Assembly (NCBI GenBank): GCA_023455425.1
Contig: JAEYCM010000015.1
Location: forward strand, 12,987-76,986
Reading direction: 5' to 3'
Length of the DNA: 64,000 bases
From: Bacillota bacterium
GTDB taxonomy: Bacteria; Bacillota; Clostridia; Christensenellales; CAG-138
In this document: in pieces, positions 44,448 through 52,314 of the stretch
Position numbering within the stretch: position 1 is the stretch's first letter
How the letters are laid out: the number at the start of each line of letters is the position of its first letter
Program-made: the position numbers and the translations under genes
The notes under the pieces: generated by a model
What the model was told of the DNA's origin: nothing
Databases searched by the model: none
Seen by the model: the letters and a program-made list of their open reading frames with translations, nothing else

Positions 44448-44552
44448 GCTATTGGTCCGAAACGCTTGAGGTCACGTTAAAAATCGCCCCGGTGTTTATA
44501 ATAAAGAAAAGCCATGAGGCATTGCGGCTTCTAACCGCATGGGAGGATACCT

Positions 44553-45839
44553 ATGAAAAACTGGAAGCAAATCATCCTGGTTTTACTGTTTGCTTTGATA
44601 ACCGGATGCAGCCCTGCCGGGCCACAGGTGGGGCCTTCCCCCACGCCTGACCTTGCGCTGGAGGCCGAGCCGTCCGCCGCGCCGATGTTCGGGACGGAGG
44701 AAGACCGGCCGGCCCTTCAACCGGGGAGTCCGAACCCTGCTCCGCCTGCGCAGGTACCTGTAACGCTTGTGGACGCGTATCCCAATCTGACGTTTGATCA
44801 GCCTTTGGAATATGGCGTTGCGGGCGATGGCAGCAACCGGGTATTCGTTGTTGAAAAGCCCGGCCGGATACTGGTATTCCCCAACGACCCGCAGGTTGGG
44901 GAAGCAGAAGTATTCCTTGACGTGACTTCGCTTGTGGACAGCGACGCCCCGGAAAAGGGCCTTTTGGGGCTGGCCTTTCATCCGGACTATGAAACGAACG
45001 GCTACTTTTTCATCAATTACACTGACCGTAACAGCAGCGTGATCGCCCGGTATCGCGTAGACTCCGCCAATCCCAACCGGGCGCTGCCGGACAGTGGATC
45101 TGTTCTGCTTTCCTTCCCCCAGCCATTTGATAACCACAATGGCGGGCGGCTGGATTTTGGACCCGACGGCTATCTTTACATCGGCACCGGCGACGGAGGG
45201 TCAGCCGGAGACCCGCAGAACAACGCGCAAAACCGCAGCAATCTGCTTGGGAAAATACTGCGCATCGACGTGGATCATCCATCGGAAAACCGCCCCTACG
45301 GCATTCCGGCCGATAACCCGTTTGCCGGCAATACGGAAGGGTGGCGCGAGGAAATCTACGCGTATGGATTGAGGAATCCGTGGAAATTCAGTTTCGATCC
45401 GCAAAGGGGCTGGCTCTGGGCTGCGGACGTAGGACAGGACCGGATGGAGGAGATCGATCTCATTGAGAGCGGCAAAAATTACGGCTGGCGTATTATGGAG
45501 GGAAGCCTTTGTTACCCGGCATCCGCCAGTTGCAGCCAGGAAGGGCTGACTTTACCGGTTTTTGAATATGAGCATCCCATCGGCAACTCCATTACCGGCG
45601 GCTATGCATATTACGGAAGCGCGGTTCCCGATCTTTCCGGCGCGTATGTGTATGGGGATTTTGAAACCGGCATGATTTGGGCGCTATGGCTTGACGCCGA
45701 TCAAACGGTGCAGGGCAACAGGCTCCTGCTGGAGAGCGGGCTTAATATCTCGTCGTTTGGGCTCGATCAAGACAACGAACTCTATGTCGTCGATTTCAAC
45801 GGAAAGCTATATAAGATCGTCGAAGCGTCATCCGTCTAG
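44553..45839 (+). CDS. PQQ-dependent sugar dehydrogenase-like lipoprotein
   Basis: 428 residues. Signal peptide with lipobox (LITGC, Cys19), a Pro-rich spacer to about residue 70, then a six-blade beta-propeller of the soluble glucose/sorbosone dehydrogenase family. Visible pieces are GLLGLAFHPDYETNGYFFI, HNGGRLDFGPDGYLYIGTGDGG and a later GLRNPWKFSFDP. Family members (for example YliI) are PQQ-dependent aldose dehydrogenases; no PQQ genes are in view. It would act outside the membrane. GGGAGG precedes the ATG. Confidence 0.87.
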   Translation: MKNWKQIILVLLFALITGCSPAGPQVGPSPTPDLALEAEPSAAPMFGTEEDRPALQPGSPNPAPPAQVPVTLVDAYPNLTFDQPLEYGVAGDGSNRVFVVEKPGRILVFPNDPQVGEAEVFLDVTSLVDSDAPEKGLLGLAFHPDYETNGYFFINYTDRNSSVIARYRVDSANPNRALPDSGSVLLSFPQPFDNHNGGRLDFGPDGYLYIGTGDGGSAGDPQNNAQNRSNLLGKILRIDVDHPSENRPYGIPADNPFAGNTEGWREEIYAYGLRNPWKFSFDPQRGWLWAADVGQDRMEEIDLIESGKNYGWRIMEGSLCYPASASCSQEGLTLPVFEYEHPIGNSITGGYAYYGSAVPDLSGAYVYGDFETGMIWALWLDADQTVQGNRLLLESGLNISSFGLDQDNELYVVDFNGKLYKIVEASSV

Positions 45840-45886
45840 AGGGGAACTGCAGCCATAAGAAATCGGCATACATGCGCATTGGTCTG

Positions 45887-45918
45887 GGGCCGCCGGTTAC
45901 GGCGGCCCTTGCCTTTTC
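45887..45918 (+). terminator. Hairpin after the dehydrogenase-like gene
   Basis: GGGCCGCC / GGCGGCCC stem, loop GGTTAC, then a loose T-rich tail (TTGCCTTTTC). Confidence 0.6.
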
Positions 45919-45995
45919 TAAGCCGTCCAGCCGTGGTACAATAAACGGTATGGAATAAAGTTGCCGTGCGATTGAGGTAAAGCAAAGGAGCCAGT

Positions 45996-46682
45996 ATGCA
46001 AAAAAACATCAAAATCTCCCCGTCGATCATGTGCTGCAAGCTTTGGGAAGTGGAGCCGCATATCCGCCTGTTTGAAGAAGTAGGGCTCGATTCCATTCAT
46101 TTTGACGTCATGGACGGGCATTATGTCAAAAACATCATGCTGGGCACCAATTTCTATTCCAACATCAAGGAGCTGACCAAGCTTCCTGTCGACCTGCATC
46201 TGATGTGCCTGGAGTCTGAGCGTTATATTGAGTATTTCAAGCCTCAGGAAGGGGACCGGGTGTGCTTTCATCCGGAAACCACAAACCATCCGTACCGGCT
46301 GCTGCAGGAACTGCGCGCCAAAGGAGTAAAGGCGGGGCTTGCGCTCAATCCCGGCACGCCGGTGGAGCTTCTGCGCGAATATAAAAATGTGCTTGATTAT
46401 GTGCTGGTGATGACGGTCAACCCCGGCTTTGCCGCGCAGACGCTCGTACCCGACGGCATTGAAAAGATCCGCCGCGTCGCCGACCTGTTGGAAGAACGCG
46501 GCATGGAAGACGTGGACGTGTTTATAGACGGCAACACCACCTATGAAAACACCGCAAAAATGGTCGCCGCGGGCGCAAACGGCCTTGTGGCGGGTACCGC
46601 CTCCCTGATGAAGGGGCTTGACGGATTTTCCGCCCGGTACAAGGAATACCTTGCCGTGGCCCAGGCCGCGCAGAGAGAATAG
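45996..46682 (+). CDS. Ribulose-phosphate 3-epimerase family protein (AlsE-like)
   Basis: 228 residues, a TIM barrel. Features are SPSIMCCKLWEVE, FDVMDGHYVKN, PVDLHLM, VMTVNPGFAAQ and DVFIDGNTTYENT. The MCCKL start and GHYVKNI wording are closer to D-allulose-6-phosphate 3-epimerase than to Rpe. The following zinc dehydrogenase fits a ketose or polyol pathway. An extended -10 (TGG TACAAT) lies near 45940. Confidence 0.85.
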   Translation: MQKNIKISPSIMCCKLWEVEPHIRLFEEVGLDSIHFDVMDGHYVKNIMLGTNFYSNIKELTKLPVDLHLMCLESERYIEYFKPQEGDRVCFHPETTNHPYRLLQELRAKGVKAGLALNPGTPVELLREYKNVLDYVLVMTVNPGFAAQTLVPDGIEKIRRVADLLEERGMEDVDVFIDGNTTYENTAKMVAAGANGLVAGTASLMKGLDGFSARYKEYLAVAQAAQRE

Positions 46683-46699
46683 TGCAGTATTCATCATCA

Positions 46700-46755
46700 T
46701 GCATGGGAGGCGCTGCCTCCAAACCTCCGTTTAGGGTCGTAACGCCCCTCTTTCA
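46700..46755. repeat. Modular hairpin repeat (island F)
   Basis: GGAGGCGCTGCCTCC followed by AAACCTCCG and TTTAGGGTCGTAACGCCCCT. Nearly identical over about 25 bp to island C, including the ACCTCCG tail. Confidence 0.7.
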
Positions 46756-46824
46756 AGGGAACGCAGGGCGGCAGGCCCCTGAAATAAGATTTGTCGAACA
46801 CTTTGATCAGAAAGAAGGATTCGC

Positions 46825-47880
46825 ATGAAAGCTGCAAGATCCCACGCCATTGGCGATTTTCGCGTGGATGAACTGCCAATCCCCGTACCGAAGGGCAAAG
46901 AACTTTTGCTGCAGGTGGGCGCCTGCGGCATCTGCGGGTCGGACATCCCGCGCATATTCGAGCTTGGCACCAGCAAGCAAAAGTATCCGCTGACCATCGG
47001 CCATGAAATCGGCGGCAAGATCGTCGCCGTGGGGGAGGATGCGGACCCATCCCTCGTTGGCAAACGCGGCGCGGTGTTCCCGCTGATTCCCTGTAGAACA
47101 TGCGCGCCGTGTCTTAGCGCCAACTACGCCATGTGCGAGGATTACGATTATCTGGGTTCGCGCAGCGACGGCGGGTTTGCGGAATATTGTATCGTCCCCT
47201 CCGCGTGGCACTTTGTGGAGTCCAAGAACCCCGCTACTTCCATGGATGCGCTCGGTATGGTGGAGCCCTGCACGGTGGCGCAGCATGCGATACGCAAAAG
47301 CAACCTCCGCCCGGGGTATTCCGTACTGATCTTAGGTGCGGGCCCCATCGGCATTATGGCGGCGCGCTGGGCCAGGTTGTTTGGCGCGGAGGCCGTGGCG
47401 CTGGTGGACGTTGTGGAAGAGAAGGTCAATTTTGCCCGCGAACGCGGCGAGATCGTGTTCAACTCCAGGACGCAGGACGTCATAGAAGAGTTCAAAAAGC
47501 TGACCGGCGGGAATCTCGCTGATGTTGTCATCGAGGGCACGGGCATCGCGGTCGGCCAGGCGGCTGATTGCGCCAAGACATTCGGCACGGTGGTGCTGCT
47601 GGGCAATCCGCACCGGGATACCGTGATTGCGCTAAAGCAGCACAGCAATATTCTTCGCAAGGAACTGCTGCTTACCGGCGTATGGAACTCCCATTTTGCC
47701 GCAACGCCTGTCAACGAGTGGACCTATACCGTGGCGATGCTGGATGCGGGGAAAATGCATGTGGACGATCTCATCACCCACAGGGCATCGCTGGACGAGC
47801 TGCCCGGGCTGTGCCGGGATATCCATGAGCGCCGCGTGACCATCTGCAAGGCGATGTACAGCGCACGGGCTGAAAATTAA
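46825..47880 (+). CDS. Zinc-dependent medium-chain dehydrogenase (galactitol-1-phosphate 5-dehydrogenase-like)
   Basis: 351 residues. Catalytic zinc ligands are in CGICGSDIPR and GHEIGG, structural zinc cysteines in CRTCAPCLSANYAMC, and the nucleotide fold begins at ILGAGPIGIMAARWA. Oxidises a polyol or polyol phosphate with NAD. The GatD resemblance and the neighbouring epimerase suggest hexitol-phosphate or rare-ketose use, but no phosphotransferase genes are near. Confidence 0.87.
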   Translation: MKAARSHAIGDFRVDELPIPVPKGKELLLQVGACGICGSDIPRIFELGTSKQKYPLTIGHEIGGKIVAVGEDADPSLVGKRGAVFPLIPCRTCAPCLSANYAMCEDYDYLGSRSDGGFAEYCIVPSAWHFVESKNPATSMDALGMVEPCTVAQHAIRKSNLRPGYSVLILGAGPIGIMAARWARLFGAEAVALVDVVEEKVNFARERGEIVFNSRTQDVIEEFKKLTGGNLADVVIEGTGIAVGQAADCAKTFGTVVLLGNPHRDTVIALKQHSNILRKELLLTGVWNSHFAATPVNEWTYTVAMLDAGKMHVDDLITHRASLDELPGLCRDIHERRVTICKAMYSARAEN

Positions 47881-47899
47881 GGCTTTAAAGTGGTAAAAC

Positions 47900-48000
47900 A
47901 AAACCTAAGGATTTTTAAGGGGCGTTACGCCCCTTAAGCGGAGGCATGGAGGCGGAGCCTCCATATGTGGAATGAGAAGCGCATGCATTGCATGCGCTTT
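47900..48000. repeat. Modular hairpin repeats (island G)
   Basis: TTAAGGGGCGTTACGCCCCTTAA split as a palindrome at 47916-47938, then TGGAGGCGGAGCCTCCA (47947-47963), then AAGCGCATGC/GCATGCGCTT (47978-47999). The order matches island H. The last hairpin overlaps the putative sigma-G -35 of splB. Confidence 0.7.
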
Positions 48001-48019
48001 TCGCTGCCCAGCCAAACTA
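47990..48019 (+). promoter_or_regulatory. Putative sigma-G-type promoter of splB
   Basis: GCATG (47990-47994), exactly 18 bp, CAAACTA (48013-48019). It fits the forespore consensus GHATR-18-CATxHTA with one mismatch. splB is sigma-G controlled in Bacillus, which supports the call. Confidence 0.4.
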
Positions 48020-48046
48020 GCGTCAATGTTTAGTTCAGGAGGCAGC

Positions 48047-49042
48047 ATGAAACCGGAACGCGTGTACTTTGAACCGAAGGCGCTCGATTATCCGCTCGGG
48101 CGGCAGCTAAAGGAGCAGTTTGCGGACGTCGAGTGGATTCCAATCGAAAACCACAACAACATCGAGGAGCTTCGTACCAACCCCAACGACGCGTTCGTCC
48201 AGATGAAGCGCTTTTTGATCGTGGGGGTGCGGAAATCCCTCCGCTATACGCCCAACCACAAGGTGTCGGATTACCTGGTGCCCTACACGTCCTCGGGCTG
48301 CACGGCGATGTGCCTGTATTGTTACCTTGTGTGCCACTATAATAAGTGCGCGTATTTGCGGCTGTTTGTCAACCGCGAGGAAATGATGCAAAAGATGATC
48401 AAAACGGCCAGTTCCGCCGAAAAGGAGCCGGTGTTTGAAATCGGCTCCAACAGCGATCTTGTGCTGGAGAATACCATCACCGGCAACCTGGTATGGACGA
48501 TTGAACAATTCTGTGCGTCGCAAAGGGGTAAGCTGACATTCCCTACAAAATTCGATATGGTGGAGCCGCTGCTCCCGCTCAACCACAACGGCAGGGTGAT
48601 TTTCCGTATGAGCGTCAACCCGCAGGATGTCATCAACGCCGTGGAACTCGGCACATCCCCGCTCAAAGCGCGTATCCGCGCGCTCAACCGCATGTGTGAG
48701 GCGGGATATGAGGTGGGGTTGTTGATCGCGCCAATCGTACTGATGGAAGGATACCGAAAAAAGTATGCCGGGCTGATGGAACAACTCGGCGCGGAACTCA
48801 CGGAGAAGGCCAAAAAGAAACTTGTGATCGAGATTATATTCATGACCTATAGCTTCGTGCACCGCGCCATCAACAACGACGCGTTCCCCAAAGCGGTGGA
48901 ACTGTATGATACTTCCCTTATGACGGTGCGCGGGCGCGGCAGGTACTGCTACAAAGAAAGCGTACGCGCGGAAGCGGAAGAATTTTTGCGGGCGGAGCTT
49001 GCGGAGCATCTCCCCGGAATCCCGATTTTGTACGTGGTATGA
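48047..49042 (+). CDS. splB: Spore photoproduct lyase (radical SAM)
   Basis: 331 residues. Repairs the thymine dimer specific to spores by radical SAM chemistry. The cluster motif is CTAMCLYC, cysteines 85, 89 and 92; a YFEPKALDYPLG start and GRYCYKES end match the family. By eye, the position of the Bacillus H-atom-donor Cys141 (in FEASCTSD) is Ser134 (FEIGSNSD), the clostridial style. TTCAGGAGG precedes ATG 48047. With spoIIE it supports endospore formation. Confidence 0.93.
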   Translation: MKPERVYFEPKALDYPLGRQLKEQFADVEWIPIENHNNIEELRTNPNDAFVQMKRFLIVGVRKSLRYTPNHKVSDYLVPYTSSGCTAMCLYCYLVCHYNKCAYLRLFVNREEMMQKMIKTASSAEKEPVFEIGSNSDLVLENTITGNLVWTIEQFCASQRGKLTFPTKFDMVEPLLPLNHNGRVIFRMSVNPQDVINAVELGTSPLKARIRALNRMCEAGYEVGLLIAPIVLMEGYRKKYAGLMEQLGAELTEKAKKKLVIEIIFMTYSFVHRAINNDAFPKAVELYDTSLMTVRGRGRYCYKESVRAEAEEFLRAELAEHLPGIPILYVV

Positions 49043-49183
49043 CGTATGGAAACCGGCCTGAAACAGGCTATTCCTTTGAGAAGCCTTAAGGGATTGTGTA
49101 CGCCAAATGACATTTTGAAATCTTCCTTCATTCGCCAAAAAACCTCCCGATAGAATAGGCAAAACAAAAAGGGAGGCAATACT

Positions 49184-50035
49184 ATGGCATCGGTTTCGGG
49201 CATAGGGAGCACCATTTCCCAACTGTACCTGAACACCACGTTGGCGTCGGCCGGCAGCAGGACGGCGCTGAAAAGCGGCGTGCAGGCGAGCATTTCGAGT
49301 TCGCTTGGCGCGCTGGTGGAAAACGGCACCATTACCGAGGAGCAGCAGCAAAAGATCACAAACGCGTTTGTGCGCGCGCTGCAGCCGCCCCCGCCGCCGC
49401 CCAAGGGCGAACGGGTGGAAAGCGCAGCAGCGGAAAAGCTTGAAGAACTGGTGGAAGAAGGCTCTTTGAGCCAAGAAGCCTCCGATATCGTGGGCACGGC
49501 GCTGGATGAAATTTTCTCGCAGGATCTCAAACCGGAAGAACAGAAGGAAGCCGTGGAAACTGCCCTTGCAAAACTGGTGGAAGAGGGAACGATCACGCAG
49601 GACCAGATGGATGAATTAACTGCAGCGATGGAAGCGGCGGCGATGCCCCCGCCGCACGGGGGCGGAATTCCGCCGGAACTGCAGGACAGCCTTGACGCGC
49701 TTGTAGATGCCGGCACGATCACGGAAGAACAGCGCGAAAACATCCTGACGTTTCTCGAGGAGGCAAAACAAAACGGAACACGCTCGTCCCTTTCGGAACT
49801 TGTGGAAAACGGTACGCTTACGGAAGAAGAGAAATCGGCTGTGGAAAGCGCGTTTCAAGCGGCGCGTACGCTGGTGCAGGCCAAACACGCGTATGCCGGG
49901 CGTATGGATGTCTCCTCCGATCCGCTTGAGACGCTTGTAGAAGACGGCACAATCACACAGGATATCAAGTCCGCCGTGTATGAAGCGCTCTCCTTTTATC
50001 AAACGGGCGCGTCGCGGCTGAATGTTTCCATGTAA
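49184..50035 (+). CDS. Six-repeat alpha-helical protein of unknown function
   Basis: 283 residues, no signal peptide, no cysteine. Six copies of a ~26-residue unit, consensus LxxLVExGTITxEQxxxIxxAL, begin at residues 41, 86, 128, 170, 203 and 248. A Pro-rich linker (68-73) follows the first and another Pro/Gly stretch (155-164) the third. Each unit predicts helix, GTIT turn, helix and resembles the short SHOCT or DUF2680-type motif, usually single in a protein. The N-terminal 40 residues are Ser/Thr/Ala-rich. GGGAGG precedes ATG. It stands alone between splB and a bidirectional terminator. I know no family for it. Confidence 0.75.
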   Translation: MASVSGIGSTISQLYLNTTLASAGSRTALKSGVQASISSSLGALVENGTITEEQQQKITNAFVRALQPPPPPPKGERVESAAAEKLEELVEEGSLSQEASDIVGTALDEIFSQDLKPEEQKEAVETALAKLVEEGTITQDQMDELTAAMEAAAMPPPHGGGIPPELQDSLDALVDAGTITEEQRENILTFLEEAKQNGTRSSLSELVENGTLTEEEKSAVESAFQAARTLVQAKHAYAGRMDVSSDPLETLVEDGTITQDIKSAVYEALSFYQTGASRLNVSM

Positions 50036-50064
50036 GGACAACCAACAAATAAAACTTGATCCCC

Positions 50065-50096
50065 AAAACGGCCATTCCTAGAGGAATGGCCGTTTT
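50065..50096. terminator. Bidirectional terminator
   Basis: Perfect AAAACGGCCATTCCT / AGGAATGGCCGTTTT stem with a 2-nt loop between the converging six-repeat gene and the AraC regulator. Confidence 0.9.
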
Positions 50097-50107
50097 CCCG
50101 TTGCATG

Positions 50108-51103
50108 CTACAGCTTGCTGACGGGGATCCAGATTTCGCTTTTATAATGGGGGTTGCTTGTATCTTTGCTTTCGTTCCACAACAGCTCGGGTCCGCCGGT
50201 CAGCTGATATCCGGAAGTGGGAAACCATTCCGCGTATATCTGCGCCCACACATCCTGCAGCGCCTTTGGGAATGGGCCGATTGCGGTAAACACCGCCCAG
50301 GTGCCTGCGGGAACGGATAAGACCTCCCACCGCTCGGGAACGCGATTGCTGGTGGCTACGCCGATGTACTGGTCCAGCGTGGCGCCCTCCGCCCTGCCTT
50401 CTGTGAAATTAGCGGATACGCATAAAACGCCCTTCGGCTCCACATCGGAAAGCTCCTTGAGTTCCTCAAAGTCCTGTTCGGTAAGCCTTGCCCACATGCC
50501 GTCCATTTGGGGGTTTACGCCCTCATAGATAAGCGTAATCTGTTTTTTGATACCCGCGATTTGGAACGCTTCTTTTTCTACAATGCGATATTGCATGTCA
50601 TGCCCTCCTCTGATGGTCAATTGAAATGTCATAGGCGGGAACGCTTTTATGATGGCGCCGATTTTTCGCGCCTGTGTCGGCGCAATGCCGTGAAACGCAT
50701 GGAACGCTCTTGAAAAAGAATCAGGCGAATCATAGCCGTATTGCATGGCAAGGTCAATCACTTTTACGTCGCTCGTCCGAAGCGCAAGCGCCGCCAGGGA
50801 AAGTCTCCTGCAGCGGATGTACTCGCTTAGCGTCAAGCCGGAAAGAAACGAAAACAGCCGTTTCAGGTGGTATTCCGAACAGCATGCGATGCCCGCCGCT
50901 TTTTGAAAATCAATCTCTTCGGCCAAATGCTCCTCGATATAGTGCATCGCAAAATTCAATCGCTTCAGCGCGTTTATATTTGCTCGCCCCCTTTCTTTTT
51001 GAATTGTACCAAATATCACGCGGCGATACCCGGCTTTCCCGGGCCTGTTTTTGCATGGTGGCTCCCGCGCTTTTAGATACAACGGCTCCAGTGTTTGCCC
51101 CAT
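50108..51103 (-). CDS. AraC-family regulator with GyrI-like effector domain
   Basis: 331 residues. Two helix-turn-helix motifs (LAEEIDFQKAAGIACCSEYHLKRLF and VIDLAMQYGYDSPDSFSRAFHAFHG) are followed, from about residue 170, by a GyrI/SOUL-like ligand domain (FQIAGIKKQITL..WEVLSVPAGTWAVF). ATG 51103 has GGAGGG upstream, but the first ~45 residues are atypical, and a good AAAGGGGG site lies near 50995 where no standard start codon is in frame. Regulates unknown genes, perhaps the divergent TspO-like gene. Confidence 0.85.
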   Translation of the reverse strand: MGQTLEPLYLKAREPPCKNRPGKAGYRRVIFGTIQKERGRANINALKRLNFAMHYIEEHLAEEIDFQKAAGIACCSEYHLKRLFSFLSGLTLSEYIRCRRLSLAALALRTSDVKVIDLAMQYGYDSPDSFSRAFHAFHGIAPTQARKIGAIIKAFPPMTFQLTIRGGHDMQYRIVEKEAFQIAGIKKQITLIYEGVNPQMDGMWARLTEQDFEELKELSDVEPKGVLCVSANFTEGRAEGATLDQYIGVATSNRVPERWEVLSVPAGTWAVFTAIGPFPKALQDVWAQIYAEWFPTSGYQLTGGPELLWNESKDTSNPHYKSEIWIPVSKL

Positions 51104-51135
51104 GTATACCCTCCACAGGCCCGGAATATACTTTA

Positions 51136-51156
51136 GCGGACGGCGCGCCCGTCCGC
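51136..51156. promoter_or_regulatory. Inverted repeat in the divergent region
   Basis: GCGGACGG and its complement CCGTCCGC flank a short GC-rich centre, 19 bp before the TspO-like ATG. Operator or mRNA hairpin. Confidence 0.4.
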
Positions 51157-51174
51157 GTAGGAGGAGGGATAACG

Positions 51175-51978
51175 ATGGAAATCAGGCAACAACAGCAAGA
51201 CAAACAACCCTGTCTCCGTGCGGCAGCGGCTTATATTCTGATGGTTGCAGTCAATATTCTTGCAGAGGCTCTGCCGATTAACGGTGTGACGACGGGCGAG
51301 GTTTCTGCCCGGTACCAGACGCTCATTACCCCTGCCGCCGGTACATTTCTGATATGGATTGCTATTTACGTAATGCTGCTGCTGTATACGCTTTACCAAT
51401 GCGGCGTATTTCAATGGGGAGAAGGAAGGGGGCCGTGCGCCACGGAGTTGACGCAGGCCATTGCGCCATTTTACGCTCTTTCTTCTTTGTGCAACGCGCT
51501 TTGGATCATCTCCTGGCACTACGAGCTGATTTTAGTGTGCTTTGTACTGATTGCGGCGCTGGTCTATTCTCTCGTCCGTATTATGATAATCCTTCACAGG
51601 GAACGGCTGTGCATGAAGGAAAAGCTGTTTGCGTTTGTGCCATTCTCCGTTTATACGGCATGGTGCATTATTGCAACCTTTGTCAACGCGGCGGCGCTGC
51701 TTGTAAGCCTTAACTGGGGCGGCTGGGGTGTCTCGCCGCAGATGTGGGCGGTTGCAGCGCTTCTGGTTTTAACCGCACTTGGTATTTATCTCATGTTCCG
51801 GCGGAAGTCTGCCGCAATTGGCCTTGTGTTCATCTGGGCGTATGGCGGCATACTTGTCGCCCATACATCGCAGGACATCTGGAACGGCGCATATCCGCTC
51901 ATCATCATGGTTCTGATCGTCTGCCTGATCGCGCTGCTGTTCTCGTTTTCCATCCGTATCTATCAGAAAAGGCCATAA
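51175..51978 (+). CDS. TspO/MBR-like multi-pass membrane protein
   Basis: 267 residues with about eight hydrophobic segments. The first section VNILAEALPINGVTTGEVS..LITPAAGTFLIWIAIYVMLLLYTLYQ matches the larger clostridial relatives of tryptophan-rich sensory proteins. Tryptophans cluster at helix ends (WGGWGVSPQMW). Possibly binds a tetrapyrrole or other ligand; role unknown. AGGAGGAGGG precedes ATG 51175. Divergent from the AraC regulator. Confidence 0.75.
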   Translation: MEIRQQQQDKQPCLRAAAAYILMVAVNILAEALPINGVTTGEVSARYQTLITPAAGTFLIWIAIYVMLLLYTLYQCGVFQWGEGRGPCATELTQAIAPFYALSSLCNALWIISWHYELILVCFVLIAALVYSLVRIMIILHRERLCMKEKLFAFVPFSVYTAWCIIATFVNAAALLVSLNWGGWGVSPQMWAVAALLVLTALGIYLMFRRKSAAIGLVFIWAYGGILVAHTSQDIWNGAYPLIIMVLIVCLIALLFSFSIRIYQKRP

Positions 51979-52314
51979 GGCAGAATAGCCCGGCTTCTCC
52001 AACGTCTTTTTATGTCGAAGAATTTACAGTTTGTATGAATTTAAGACTAGTAATAATTGGATGCCGATGATACAATAAAAAAGCCTGAAGTCAAACCGAT
52101 ATATATGATGTTGCGCACCTGTGCGTGCCTGCCGTTCTGCTAGACGGCGGGCTATTGTCTTACCGTATGGTGTGCGGGTTGCTGCGCGAAAAAAGGCTGT
52201 TTCAAGCGGAAGGGACGCTGGCGGCAGGGTATGGCCAAAGCCTGAAGCAGATTGCTTTCAGGCCTTGCGCACGCAGCATGGACAAGCTTGCTTAAAAGAA
52301 CGGGAGCGAAACAG
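51979..52314. other. Intergenic region with a structured leader upstream of the diguanylate cyclase
   Basis: 336 bp without a gene. An extended -10 (TGA TACAAT, 52068-52076) would give a leader of about 230 nt with hairpins near 52112-52127, 52128-52153 and 52239-52262. It lacks the conserved segments of a cyclic-di-GMP riboswitch. Confidence 0.45.

Noticed and set aside
50990..51010. Strong ribosome-like AAAGGGGG inside the AraC frame considered as the true start
   Set aside because: The only codon at correct spacing is ATA; the ATG at 51103 has a good GGAGGG, so it is kept with a caution on the N-terminus.
52083..52314. Leader of the diguanylate cyclase considered as a c-di-GMP riboswitch
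   Set aside because: The GCAAA/GGACGCAAAGCC-type core of class I and the class II pseudoknot segments are not seen.
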